The position numbers and the translations under genes are program-made. The notes beneath the pieces are model-generated. The model saw only the letters and a list, made by a program, of their open reading frames with translations. It was not told the DNA's origin and did not search any database. DNA of 64,000 bases from Manihot esculenta (lineage: Eukaryota > Streptophyta > Magnoliopsida > Malpighiales > Euphorbiaceae). The stretch covers positions 4,183,734 through 4,247,733 of the forward strand of contig NC_035178.2 in the NCBI RefSeq assembly GCF_001659605.2. The letters run 5' to 3'. Below, piece by piece: positions 11,287 through 23,625 of this stretch; the stretch's first letter is position 1, and each line of letters begins with the position of its first letter.

Positions 11287-14079
11287 AGAAGAATGCCAGC
11301 TTTGTTGATATATGCCATGTCTTTTTTTTTTTTTCCTGTTGTCCAAAGAGACAAAGGGACTGGAGCTTATGGGACGGAATCAATTGGGGTTTCTAAGGTA
11401 CCCCTTTTCTGTTCCTTCGTGTATATGAAAGATCTTTTGGTGCATTCCATTGGTTTCACAAAGTAGAAGTATGATAATGTGGATTTTAGGCTAATTGCAT
11501 GTCATGTAGTCAATTATTTATTAATCCACTGTCCATAAAGCTGGTCTTTTGCAATAATTTTCCAATAAATCCCCAGCCAAGTTGTTATTGTGTAATTACT
11601 TGAAATATTGAAATTGTCATCCTCTTTAGTTCCAGCTTGTTTATATACATATTTGTGTTGTGTGCCTTTCATTTTGTGTCAATTATTCTCCGCATCAAAT
11701 AAGAGCAGCCAGCCTTGTCAATTTGTTGATTAAGAAAAATTTGTCCTCATGATGGTACTATTGAGTAACAATAGTCCTTGCCATCCAAATCCATGTAGTG
11801 AACATAAGCAACGAACGGTATAACATTTAATCGACAGCATCGTCCAGCATTCGACCGTACCTCCATACATTTGATCAAGGGATGCAGTGGCCTGCTTTGA
11901 TGATAGTTTAGCTGATCATCAAAGATTGCAGTGGGCTTGCAATCAGCTGAATTGACAGATGATACACTTTCAGTTTTGATTATAGAGAACTTTGGCTGAG
12001 CTTGATGCTATTAGGCTGTTAAATCGCTCTTCGAGCTGCAGGTGACACTGACATGGCGCCGTTAATGGCAATGGTGAAACAAATGAAACCGGAGATAGTT
12101 ACAATAGCTGAGTACGAACCCTTTAGCTGGATGTCAGTTATATGCAAGGAAATTATTAGTTACTCCAAGAAAGTCACAAGTGGGCAACAAGAAGCAGCTC
12201 TCTTGCCTTGCCGAACGTAGATTTGCTAAGGTTCCAGTTGTTTGGTCTGGGTCTTGGAGTCTTGAGGGACTGGTTTCGATTGACGAGAAGGCCTTCGTTA
12301 GATAGCCTGTTAAGGTTTTCTTACTAGTGGTTGAGCATACCTTCCGATCTGAAGATCTTTTGGTTGCTGTACGCCTCAGCAAGGGCTAGAGGAGAGCGGC
12401 GATGAGAGTCGTTGTCCAGCGTTTTTTACTTGTGGGCCTGCCGCCCTTGTAAATTTGGGATAGGGATGTTTAGTTTGGACAAGCTGGATGAAACCTTGGG
12501 CCGGTACTGGGGCCTTGTATCTCATTTCCCCCCTTTTAATGCATCTATTTTTATCTTTCACCAAAAATATTTTTTAGAAAAAACATAGAACAATTATTTT
12601 GTTTAACCAAGAAAAAAAAAAGAACAAAAAACTGTGGATTCCTTGGAAGTAACTAAAGAAGAGGGCGCAGAGTGCGAGAGACAAGAACCTAGTTCGGTGC
12701 TTGTCTTTGTGGGCATGTATACTTCATTTAGCAGTGATCATCGCACCCGATCTAGGTCTCCCAAAGTTGGCGACACCTACCGATAAGAATAGAGATGAGT
12801 AGCACATGAAGGTGAAGCAATGGTGAAGGGATGGGGGAGGGAGACTAGGGCATAGGATGAGTAAGATGAAAATCAATCCAAATTGGCTGAGAGCCTCAGG
12901 GGAGGTTTTATTTTTTTTTTTTCAAAAATAAAGATTTCGTCAATCTTCAATATATTAAAGAAAAATTTATCTAGAGATATCTCTTACATCTAAACAGGAT
13001 AATCTTAAATTATTTAATTAGTTTCTCTTTTTATGAAACATTAGTATATTAGCAAGAATTTATATTCAATAAGAGTCTTTTTTTCATAATAATTTCGCAT
13101 AAAATGTTGGTTTTTTTCTAATTTGGAAGTTTTTCAATAAATCATACTTTTTAAAATAAAAAATCATAGTGAAATTTCACAAATGATATAATTGTGAACT
13201 GTAGAACCACAATTTGATCTAGAGTCTGACGCAGCATCATCATTAACCTTTACAAAATTTACTAAAGAGAGTTGCAACGGACAAAAGGAGGATTTGGGCA
13301 ACTAGCACGATGGAATGAAGATGAAGTTTAATAAGGATGATATCAACAACAGAGGTCACATCGTAGGAAGTTATAACAACGATATGTGAACCCCGAAGCA
13401 ATCCAAAATTTAAATTAAAATAGCGAATTATATCAGTGAAAAAAAAAAAAAGTTGAATCTTCAAAGGGCCATAACTAAAGCTCAAAGCTCATGCTCTGCA
13501 AAGTGCTAATTAAGTTAAATCTTGTATCAAAACGACATAGTTTTAACTTTAAATTTTGAAATTTTATGTTAAAATCCCTTTTTTTTTTTTCTAATTCTAT
13601 GATTGAATTAGAGTTTTTAACCTTTCTTAAAAAAAAAAAAAATTCTAAAACACTATTTCTCAAGTTTCTAAATCTTTATAATTAAATTAGCGGTTTCCAA
13701 ACAGCAGTTTATTTTTTTATTTTAATAAATTACAATAAATTTTATTAATAAAAGCAAGCATTACGTAGACTCAAAGTCTAAATATATTAAAAATATAAAT
13801 TAAATATTTAGATATAATTAATTAAAGCAAAATTTATTTTATTTTTTCTGAAATGCAAATTTTAAACCTAATGGATATGAAACAGACATTTTACATATGA
13901 TTGAGTTATTTACTTTATAGCAACATCCCATGCAATTTGCCTTAACTTTTGGATTAATAGGCGAAATTACTAGTAATTTGCAGGATTCCGCCACTCGCAC
14001 AGGTTCAGCAAAAACATTTCTAATAACACCCACCTTTTTAACAGTCGCTTTCTCACCCCTCCATTCTCTCACCGGCATA
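11287..14079. other. spacer downstream of U-box copy B
   Basis: The first 350 bases or so are probably 3' UTR and trailer. A less AT-rich block (about 11700-12560) carries no intact ORF. It ends in a T/A-rich tail (TTTTAATGCATC, then CACCAAAAA) resembling the 3' end of a plant LINE, but no reverse transcriptase motif is present. From about 12900 to 13900 the DNA is AT-rich and featureless. The leader of the BSD gene begins somewhere after 13900. Confidence 0.45.
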
Positions 14080-17000
14080 ATGTCATGGCTGGCTCGCTCC
14101 CTGGCAAACTCCCTTCGCCTCGATGACGACGACGGCGGCGATGATGACGCCGACTCAGAAAACGACGTTGCACCCAACACCCCTTACGACCCGTCACCTG
14201 CAAAATGCATTCAAGAAGAATCGGTTGAACGAACAGAGATTCAAGATGAAGGAGACGAAACGCAAACGAGAGGTGTCAAAGAGGATCTTTCAGAACTCAA
14301 GCAAACCCTAACCCGTCAACTGTGGGGCGTCGCCACCTTTCTTGCTCCTGCGCCGACTTCCAACGATAGACCACCTTCTAATTTGAATCAATTCGAGGCA
14401 TCTGATCGATCCAACGAGGCAGATCACTCCGATTCCGAGGAAGTATCGGGGATCAGGCAAGATTTTACGGAAATCGGAGGGAGATTTAGGAGTGGGGTCA
14501 CGGAGATTTCGAAGATGGCGACGAATTATCTTCCTTTTGGGTCGGAGGAAAACGAGGTAGAAAATGATGAGGGAAATGAGACGCACGGGGAGGAATTGGA
14601 GATCGAGGAGCCTGATGATTGGGGACCAGAAGCCATCGGGATTACCGACGAAGTGTTGGCATTTGCGAGGAATATTGCTATGCATCCCGAGACTTGGCTG
14701 GATTTCCCCCTTGACGAGGAAGACGATTTAGACGGTGCGTCCATTTTCCTAAATTTCTATGTGCATATGCTTATATTGGAAATAAGTTATCTTTTTGTTC
14801 TTCTGAATTTGTTTGTAGTTGAAGTATTGAAGCAACCAAATGTTCCTCATCTGCATTTATCTCATGCTTTCTTTTAGTTACTGGAGCATAAAGTTTCTAA
14901 TAGATGGATTGGAATGATTAATGTCTTCCTGCATTGACTTTTTCATTGCGTTAGCCTTAGTGTAGATTACTTGCCTATATTTCCCCATATCCAAAAGACA
15001 AAGAAGGAAAGGGCATGGCAGCATCACCAGTTTTGTATTTCAATCCTCTGTCTAACAACACTTGGGAGTTTGTTCAGACATTGCATCCAATTGGTATGGG
15101 TTTTTGCATTATTTTCAGAGGGTTTTCTTCCCCATTTTAGAATAAAATTTAATCGGTATGCAACTCCATTGGTGATGCCTGGTTAATTGACTGTCTTATG
15201 CTGGTTGTATTGCCTAAATATTATTTCAGTAAAAGTTTTGACTCCCTAACGGGCGATAGTTACTAATATTTCCTTAATTGTGTGATATTTATGAGCATGA
15301 ATAAGACTTGAACTTAATTGCCTGGAAATAATAAAACATAGTCTGAAGTTGTTTGGTTAGTGTTAACTAACTTGGTTGCATTGCATAATCTAATGTGAAT
15401 TGTTGTGACATATTCACAATTCTTTTAACTTAGATGCTTGACCAGTTAGATTTTGTGGTTCAGAACTTATAATCTTGTAGTCTTGTACCTGAAGTATGAA
15501 ATAATTTTATAAGTTGTATTTCAATATTTGTGTGATTGATTCAAATTCTTCAAATTGTCCTAAACAATGTTTGAAGAGTTCCACTAATAGTATTTTTTTC
15601 AAGGTTTCATTTTGTTATCTAGGTGCTGCTTAAAAATTGCTTGGATACTACTGTGATTTATTTGTTCTACTCAGTAACAAAAGCATATCTTCTGCTTCTG
15701 CTGTCCCTGTTGTATTTCTAAACCTTATCTTCCCCCCTTTCCTCACCTTGTTTAGATTTTGATATGTCTGATGCCCAATGCGAGCATGCTTTGGCAATTG
15801 AACAACTTGCTCCTAGACTAGCTGCTCTCAGAATTGAACTTTGTCCTTGCCATATGACTGAGAGTTACTTTTGGAAAGTGTATTTTGTCCTTCTGCACTC
15901 AAGACTAGACAAACATGATGCAGAAATTTTATCTACCCCTCAGGTAATATAATTCTCCTTTTAATTCTGGTAGTCAAGTTTCCTAGCTCCTTGTGATATA
16001 AAGTCCTTTTTGTGTCCAATTGAAGATTCTTTTTAGGGTTTTATGATCATAAGCACTTGCAACTAATAATACTTTTTTTGTGTGTGTGTGTTAAAGATAA
16101 ATATGAGCTGTGTGAGTCAAATTTTGCCCATTTTTCTGGTAGTGATTTTGGGGAGGCTGGATGGGCTGATGCAATAAAATTGTAATTTTCATCCTTAATT
16201 ATTATTGGATTTTATGGAAGCATAGTTTTGCTGCTGTTGCCTATACAAATTTCAGACTTCAGAATTCTAAATATGTGGTCAGTTTTAATTAGTTTTAGTT
16301 CTAAAATTTGTGAATTATTTGAGACATCTCAATGTAAAAGATTGTTTGCTTTACACATGACTCTGTTTGACTCTTCTCCTTTGACCTTGGTTGATGGTTG
16401 TTCCCATACATTGCATATGAAGACTATTTCAAGGAGCTAAGAGAAATGACAAATTATTTGTTTAATTTTATAAACGAGATGTTCTTGTTTCTCAACTGAT
16501 GTTCATCCGATCTGCACTTCATTAATTGATCAATCACTTGGGTTTTACTTTTTTCTTTTCAAGCAAATGTTGCTTCAATGTTGTTATGTAGAATAGTTTG
16601 TTCTGGTTCAATGGATTGTTTACTGGAATTCAGAGATTATTAAATGCATCATTTATAATTGTGGTTAAGGACATATTAAGTGGCTTGAGAACTGGGGCTA
16701 TGATTGAGGTAAATTATAGCATGCCCTATTGGTTGCAGGTAATGGAAGCCAGAGCATTGTGGATGCAGGAGCTACATAAACAAACGAAGCCTGAAAATGA
16801 CTGGTTTGGACAAGGCACGTACCATGCAAATGATGGTGCAGTATTGCATGAAAAGTTTGAATATGGTAGGACATTTAATTTTGAACCAGCAACCAGTATG
16901 GCAACGGATTACGAGACTCAGAAGCACCCAGTTGTAAGTGCAGACATGGAATTCATTGATAAATCTGTTATTGAAGAAAAGCCAGTGACAAAAATTGTTA

Positions 17001-17236
17001 ATAAGGATGTGCTTGCCAGTCAATCTTCTAAAGTACTTGTTCCAAATTATGAAGATGATGAGGATGACTGGCCAGATGAGGAAGATTCAGATTTAGGCAG
17101 TTACAAAGCCACATTCCCCACAGGAAATGAAGAAGATATATCTTTCAGTGATCTTGAAGATGATGCCAACAGCACCATACCCATCAAATCAAAGATGCTT
17201 TCCAAAGGTTCTGAAACATCGACATCGAAAACCTAG
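14080..17236 (+). CDS. BSD-domain-containing protein
   Basis: Three exons: 14080-14734, 15756-15943 and 16739-17236, joining in frame to 446 residues. The donors are GTGCGT and GTAATA. I chose the ATG at 14080 (MSWLARSLANSLRL), which matches the usual N terminus of the plant family; an in-frame ATG at 13930 would add 50 unlikely residues. The BSD domain is at about residues 219-281, with the diagnostic Phe-Trp pair (F257-W258, in SYFWKVYFVLLHSRL) and ending LSTPQVMEARALW. The rest is acidic and low in complexity, including a DDDDGGDDD run near the N terminus and YEDDEDDWPDEEDSD near the C terminus. BSD domains occur in TFIIH p62 and synapse-associated proteins. The role of this plant group is not established. 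The Arabidopsis BSD gene At3g49800 sits beside PUB30, as here. Confidence 0.9.
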
Positions 17237-18628
17237 ATGTGTAGCTTCAGCTGAGCGTAAGCTCTGCTGGTTGTCCTGTTGCTTGAACTGTAAAGTCGCC
17301 TAGTTTGAACTGAAACACTTTGATAAAGAGTGAAGACCTTGCAAATCTCTGCGCATCCAGAATTTTGGTCGGGGTGCTGTGGTATTTCTTACAAGCACTT
17401 TTGTACATGATGGTTGTTTAAATTGAGTTAGCTATTAAGCGAGTATATCTTGATTTATTGTGCAAAGGTTGTAAACAAAACATGTTAAATGTCTTGGCAA
17501 GGATGTTATAAATGAAAATGGCCAGTTTTCTCTTTGTTTTGCAAGAAAACTTGTTGGATTAAATTAGATGATGCTCATAGAAGCAATACAGAAAGGCTGT
17601 CTATATTTTTGTATGGTGAAAATTTATAACCATAGTCTGCAAACGGGTCATAATCAGTAATTGCTATTCAGTAAATACAAACAGATTCTAACGGAATCTA
17701 ATACTCTGCAATGGGTACACTGAACATTTTCTCTGGCAATTGACTATTTCATGGGGTAAATGTAGTTTGGGTAGGTTTCTCTAACTCATGGGCTGTCTCT
17801 ATCTGGGTAGATTAAACAATGCTAATAAACTTGGTTGTTGGCGGTGTAAACGTAAACTTAAGACTTTGACTACAAGGCCAATTCTATGGTACCTTTCGAA
17901 AAGACTTTTTCATGTGCCATTTTTAAATTAGATATTTATTATTTTAAAATTATAAAAACTAAATAATTATTTATTTTGAAATTATAATAATTAAATAATT
18001 ATATTTTAAAATTATAAATAATAATTAAAAAATAAGAGTGTTTTACTAATTGCTTAGATAAATGAAAGAATTATATAATTAATAGTTTAAAATGAAAGGA
18101 TTTAAATAGTTAATAATTTTAAAAAATAAATATTATTTAATATTAAAAATAAAGTTATTAAATAGTTAATTTCATTAAATTATAATAATTAAATATTCAA
18201 ATTTTCTTATTAAGGGTTGGTTTGCTTTGTTATTAAGAAAAATATCTTCTTAAATGTATATCTTTTTTTCTTTAAAAAATAATTCTTAAAGTTAGTTGTG
18301 ATTATGGAAATATGATTTTAAAAATTTATGATAATATTTAAAATAATATTTTTAATCATGTTACCTACCTTTCAACCTAAAAATTCACTAAGAGCCAAGT
18401 TTATTAATTTAGAAAAACTAGTTTTATTCAATCTGCGATGGCACGTTTTTATATCTGTCAAAATATTTAATTTATTTTTAAAATTTTTTACATATTATAA
18501 TATTATTATAAATATATTAATTTTTAATAAAAAATATTTTATTTAATTAAAAAATTATAATTTCTAAAAATACAAAAAAAATTTATTATAATTATATTAT
18601 ATATTACGATATACTATTCTCAGTAAAG

Positions 18629-18777
18629 CTATATTATTTTTATATTATCTTTTATTAAATTAAATAAAATATAATATATTATTATAAAATTCAATATACA
18701 TCTATCTATATTATTTCTACATTATTTTTTATCAAATTAAAATAAAATATAATATATTATTATAAAATTCAATATAT
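18629..18777. repeat. tandem duplication, period about 77 bases
   Basis: Two adjacent imperfect copies, beginning CTATATTATTT at 18629 and 18706 and both ending ATAAAATTCAATATA. It is a local duplication in AT-rich DNA with no coding content. Confidence 0.75.
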
Positions 18778-20179
18778 AATATAAATAGATAGAGATTATA
18801 ATATCATACTATAAATTAATTAATAAATTTTTTGAAATATATACAAGTTTATTGCACAATATTAAATCAATATAAAAAAAATTCTAAAAATTTATATTAT
18901 AATATTATATAACCATTTAAATATTATAAAAAGTTATATATAGAGAAAGAGAATTCAATATAAACTTACATATTATATATTTCGACAAAAAAATTAAAAA
19001 TACATACAAATTAGAGATAAATAAATAGCACAAATGATATCCACAAAACTTGAAAATATAACTGTATAGACTGTATAGTTGAAATTTGAAATTTGAAAAG
19101 TAAGTTTGCATTAATTTAAATATTTTAATTTATAAAATTTAAAAAAATAAAAATTTTCAATTTTAATTGAATAAATTTATTTTTAAAATATAACCGACTC
19201 AAACATAAGCTTAAAAATCTAATTAATTTTTTTTATCTCTTTAAAATATGAAACTTATTATTATCATAATTTATAATTTTAATTTAATCAAGAATAGAAT
19301 TTAAAATGTTTATAATAAAATTTAATCAAGAACAGCTTCAATCAATTTAAAATTACATAGACTAATAATGTAATTAAATTAAAAAATTTTAAATAATAAC
19401 AAATTATAATTATTTTTTTTTAAAAAAATTAACTTATGATAAAATTTGAATACAAATAATTTAAATAGTAAGAGAATTCTTCCTTATCAACTATAATTTA
19501 AATGTCAAGAAATTTCTTTAATCAATTTGAATTTAAATAAAATATTAATATAATTAAATAATTAAATTAAAAAATTTTAAATAATAATAAATTTATAATT
19601 AATAAAGTACTAATATTTCTTCCCCATTCTACTTTTATATATTATAAAATAACATTGTTCATAAACACAAAACTTCATTAATTTTTTTCAATTTAAAAGT
19701 TGTATTTATTTATTTAATATAATTTTGATATATAATTTAAAATTAAAAAAAATTATCTAAAATATGATAAGATATAAAGAATTTTAAATTTTTATTAATA
19801 GTTTTTATGCAAGATTCCCACCAGTCAACGGTCAACGTTAGGGCAATGTTCCTCTGTTCTTTAGGTACACTCTCCGTGCTCGGCCACCACCAGCTTCAAA
19901 CGTCATGTCGTTCCATAGTTGTTTAAACTTTTATGAAAAGACACAAAACACCCGCGCTTTTGGGAGAGGAAAAAAGAAAACAAGAAAGAAAAGAAAAAAA
20001 GAAAAATCCATATCACGTGAATCGAGATACGATCTTTATATTAGCTAATAGCCAATCAATCGAGAGGCCGCTATTGTTGTAAGTTGTAACGGTGTTTGTT
20101 TGTCCGTTAATATCAACTTGCTAAACTCCTTCGCCTGCTTAAGTTTTCTCTCTCCTCTGTTCGTCTGCAGCAACCCAAA

Positions 20180-20352
20180 ATGGCATTTAATTTTGAATTC
20201 AAACTCTTATTAATTGCTTCTTCATAATCTCATCTGCTTTCCTAACCTCAATAACTGATCCTCAGTTAATGTGCCTAACCCCCACCATAAAATCCAATTG
20301 CAAAGCTTGATCGTGACAACAACCAACCAGAACGGCTGAAATGAAACCCTAG
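20180..20352 (+). promoter_or_regulatory. three upstream ORFs in the likely 5' leader
   Basis: Short ORFs start at 20180 (15 residues, stop 20225-20227), 20269 (13 residues, stop 20308-20310) and 20341 (three residues, ATGAAACCCTAG). All end before the main ATG at 20455. If transcription starts near the CT-rich stretch at about 20140, scanning ribosomes would meet all three, which would lower translation of the main protein. The start of transcription is not known, so this is conditional. Confidence 0.4.
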
Positions 20353-20454
20353 ATTCCTCGATTCTCTAAATTTTCCTACTTTCTTTATCCTTTTAAGCCC
20401 TAGTTGTTCCAATTTTATTGTTCTGTAGTTCTGCCCCGAAGATTTGGTTCTTGG

Positions 20455-21720
20455 ATGGATTTTCAATTGGCCAAGAAGGGGTTTGATTTCTCCCGGAGAA
20501 ATAAGAAATGGCTGATTTTACTGGCCTTTTCCGGTGTTTCTGGTTATGGACTGTATAAGGTGTATAATATGCCCTCCGTTGTCAAGAAAAGGAGGAGATT
20601 GATCAAACTTGTCGGTGCTTTAATTTCTATTGCTGAAATGGTGTCCGATTCCGCCGAGACGATTAACATTGTTTCCAGGGACCTGAAGGAGTTTCTACGG
20701 TCCGATTCGGATGAAATTCCTAATAGCTTCAGGCAAATTTCTAAGATTATTAAATCTGATGAGTTCTCTCAGTCGTTGACTAGGGTTTCTCAGGCGGTGA
20801 CGGTTGGGATCCTGAGAGGCTACAAGGCGCAGTCGATAAATGATCAGTTAGCATCAAGCTCAACGAATTCGAGTTTCGCTGATAAGGCGATGGACAGGTT
20901 GTTCTCGAGTGCTGCGACCGGGTTTGTTTCTGTTGTTGTTGGTAGTTTTGCCAGGAATTTGGTTTTGGGGTTCTATTCTAATGTTGGAGCTGATGTGGAT
21001 CAAAGTGGGTCGAGCATATCAGATTTGCCTAGATGGGTTAGTGTGGTTTCTGATGATCGGTGCAAGCAGCTTATAGCTGATTGCATACAGAAGTTTGTGA
21101 GCACAGCAGTAGCTGTTTATCTTGATAAGACAATGGACATCAACACTTATGATGAGATGTTCTCTGGGTTGACCAATCCCAAGCATCAAAGCGATGTGAG
21201 AGACATTATGGTTTCTGTCTGTAATGGTGCTGTGGAAACGCTTGTTAAAACATCTTACCAAGTGTTGACAAATCCGAGTTCCAATTCGAAACTTAATTTA
21301 GGTTCCAGTTCTGGTTCTACGTATTCAATTGTTGAGCAGAATGAAGGACTAAGTGCAGCAAGAGATGATTATTTCAAGCAAGAAGTACGTTTGAAAGACG
21401 GATACTCACGTGAAGGGGATCAAGGTGGTAGATGGTTTGATAAGGTTTCGTCTACTTTGGCTGTACCAGGCAATAGAAAGTTTGTGGTCGATGTGACTGG
21501 GAGGGTGACTTTTGGAACGATAAGATCTATTGTGGAGTTTTTGTTGTGGAAGATATCAGATTGCTTGAAGAGAATGCTTAATGTAGTTCAGGAAGAGGTT
21601 GTAGACAGGGGACTAGAGGTTATTAGATATTTTGGGGCCAAATCATCTGTTATTGTTACCATATGTCTTGCCCTGTATTTACATGTTCTGGGTGGGACTA
21701 GGGTTCTCTTACCTGCTTAA
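20455..21720 (+). CDS. PHLOEM PROTEIN 2-LIKE A10 / CF9-family membrane-associated protein
   Basis: Intronless, 421 residues from the ATG at 20455 ([15 protein letters not shown]). The upstream TTG extension of the open frame is not supported. A basic N-terminal segment precedes a hydrophobic stretch at about residues 18-36 ([19 protein letters not shown]). A second hydrophobic region lies mid-protein ([20 protein letters not shown]) and a third at the extreme C terminus ([18 protein letters not shown]), suggesting membrane association. The family is commonly labelled 'PP2-like A10' or 'carbohydrate-binding protein', but I see no classical PP2 lectin domain, so that label should not be taken as function. 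Its position next to the BSD and phytosulfokine genes matches the Arabidopsis block I recall (At3g49790). Confidence 0.82.
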   Translation: MDFQLAKKGFDFSRRNKKWLILLAFSGVSGYGLYKVYNMPSVVKKRRRLIKLVGALISIAEMVSDSAETINIVSRDLKEFLRSDSDEIPNSFRQISKIIKSDEFSQSLTRVSQAVTVGILRGYKAQSINDQLASSSTNSSFADKAMDRLFSSAATGFVSVVVGSFARNLVLGFYSNVGADVDQSGSSISDLPRWVSVVSDDRCKQLIADCIQKFVSTAVAVYLDKTMDINTYDEMFSGLTNPKHQSDVRDIMVSVCNGAVETLVKTSYQVLTNPSSNSKLNLGSSSGSTYSIVEQNEGLSAARDDYFKQEVRLKDGYSREGDQGGRWFDKVSSTLAVPGNRKFVVDVTGRVTFGTIRSIVEFLLWKISDCLKRMLNVVQEEVVDRGLEVIRYFGAKSSVIVTICLALYLHVLGGTRVLLPA

Positions 21721-23218
21721 ATCCATTGCCTTGCCCCTCCTTAATGAAGCAGTCCTGGTATGACATAGACCTTCTTTGTATGATCCCTAGCTCGAAATTT
21801 TAATGCAATAGTAGCTCGTTCTCATTTTGATGGTTGGCTTTGGCTTCAGGAAATTCTTTGTTTCTTCTTATTTTTGTTAGATATCTTATATGATTGGATT
21901 TTTTTTTAATTATTTTTTCTCTTTGATCCAATAAAATGATCAAACTTTCTGATCCAGAAATATTTCTGCAACGGGGCTATGCTCATTAATGTTAGGAACG
22001 TTGAATTAAAAACAACAGTTTTGGGTGCTTGATTTTAATTCTCTTTCTGTACTCTCATATTGTTTTCGTTAGTTAGAAGTTTATATTGTTATGTGGTTTA
22101 ACCATACTAACTAACTTTGTGGAATGTCATTTCATTGATCTGTTGTTTAAAGATGTTGTTGCACAGACAAGTTACTGGAACAGAGCTTTTCATAATTGGA
22201 TTAAGGCAGACTTTAATTTGTGGGATAAATGAGAAAAATATGGGATCCACACTTCTAATCATTTTTAAAAATAGAGTTGAGCAAATCTCAAGATTTGGAA
22301 GTGTTGCTGATCACACTATAAATGCTTAAATTCTATTACTGGTTTTCTTTTTGGTGTATTTACTCAGTCTACGACATGAAGTGCACTCTTGTTTGATAAT
22401 GGAGAAATTCTTAGAGAGGTTTCAAGCTTTTTTTCCCCCCCAGAATAGCAGGGTTTAATGTCATGGCAAAACATGAACGACACTTCTGGTTGCACATGTG
22501 AACTGCAAATTCATTACAAGTTTTTGAAACCAAATTTATTTACATGTGTTCTTGCTGGAAAGCGACAGTTTTCCATGTCGTATAGGGGGCCCAGTACAGT
22601 GTCACTAAGCCACACTTGTGCTTCTGTTGAATATAAAGCTCTTATTAGTACTTTTCTCAGATTAATCTTAGTTAATACTCAACTGTGCTTGTTAGTCTGA
22701 AAATTGAGAACAGATTTTAGGACCACGCTTGGTGAGGCTTTTTTCCCTGCCTATATTTTGGCTTCTCTGACGATTTTTTTTTCTTTTTTTTTTTAAAAAA
22801 AAAAATTTCTGGAATTAGCTTATTTCTATTCACCATCTGCAAAAGCTATAAATTATATCATGCTCTGCTTAAATCTCTTAGAAATCTCTTAGAAAGGCAA
22901 CTCTGGACAATTCTCATGAGTAAACTTGTCGAGTATACTCCTGAAGAAGTTTTCTGAACTTCTATAAATCATTGGCAATTTGGATTAAAAAAATACTGAT
23001 TCTCCTATTTCTGAGTTGTGCCCAGTTCTAAATCATTGGCATGGTAGGTTTTCTATTAGTCCTTATTTTGAAATTCATAAATAAAATCAATACTTCATAC
23101 ATGGGATTAGAAAGATAATTTTATGATTAGTGATTTCTCATACTATCATTATTACAGAGCATTGACATGGGTCATGAATCTCAAGTGATCATGACTAAAT
23201 TACTAGTCACACTCTAGC
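21721..23218. other. spacer between the PP2-A10-like and phytosulfokine genes
   Basis: Convergent intergenic DNA. It should contain the 3' UTR of the PP2-A10-like gene on the left and that of the phytosulfokine gene on the right. ORFs at 22117-22329 and 22458-22700 match nothing I recognise. No RNA gene was recognised. Confidence 0.5.
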
Positions 23219-23625
23219 TCATGGATTCTCATTCTGTGTGTAGATGTAATCCACATGAGCCGCCAGAGTTCTTCTGGTCAAGCACTCAGCTTCTCCTACT
23301 CCTTCACAGCTCTCCTCTGTCTCAGCTTTCTGTGTCTTCAAATTCTAAACAAATAAATAACATTGAAAGAACGGTCTCTCACAAGTAATCACCATCAACA
23401 TGATCTCATCTTCAAAAACTACTGAAAAATCAGTAAGGATATGAATAGGGCAACAAAAGTAAAAAAGGGAAATAATTGTGAGTTTAAGAATCTATTATAA
23501 ACGAAAAATTAACATTGGAATTTTACCACAGGATCACTAGTGAAGCCAGGCTGGAGCCGAGCAGCTTGGGCCATCACCAAGGTGAGGACGAGGACTAGGC
23601 CGAAAATGGTGCGCAGCTTAGACAT
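23219..23625 (-). CDS. phytosulfokine precursor (secreted sulfated-pentapeptide hormone)
   Basis: Two exons on the minus strand, 23527-23625 and 23219-23344, joined in phase 0 to give 74 residues. The donor is GTG|GTAAAA and the acceptor TTTGTTTAG|AATTTG. Exon 1 encodes a signal peptide ([20 protein letters not shown], followed by AARLQPGF). Exon 2 carries the family signature: an acidic stretch, [15 protein letters not shown], then [13 protein letters not shown] and stop. YIYTQ is the mature phytosulfokine backbone. Its two tyrosines are sulfated by tyrosylprotein sulfotransferase at the Asp-Tyr site, and subtilases release the peptide, which PSKR receptor kinases perceive at the cell surface to promote growth and modulate immunity. 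Length, paired cysteines and intron position fit the family. A TATTTAAA box lies upstream near 23700-23709. Synteny points to the PSK4/PSK5 type. Confidence 0.95.

Larger units (their letters stand above)
17237..20454. other. AT-rich spacer and promoter/leader of the PP2-A10-like gene
   Basis: Positions 17237 to about 17550 look like the BSD gene trailer. Positions 17900-19800 are extremely AT-rich, with a tandem duplication (18629-18777) and a looser repeated block (around 19371 and 19559), and no gene. From 19810 the base composition changes to promoter-like DNA, with CACGTG near 20015, a CT-rich stretch near 20140 and the upstream ORFs listed separately. Confidence 0.55.

Noticed and set aside
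13930..14079. N-terminal extension of the BSD protein from the ATG at 13930
   Set aside because: The 50 extra residues are low in acidic content unlike the rest, and the family normally begins MSWLARS, encoded at 14080.
22458..22700. Possible Copia RNase H fragment (frame containing STVSLSHTCASVEYKALIS)
   Set aside because: The resemblance to the STVSRSSAEAEYRAL motif is loose, no other element domain or LTR is nearby, and the frame has no support.
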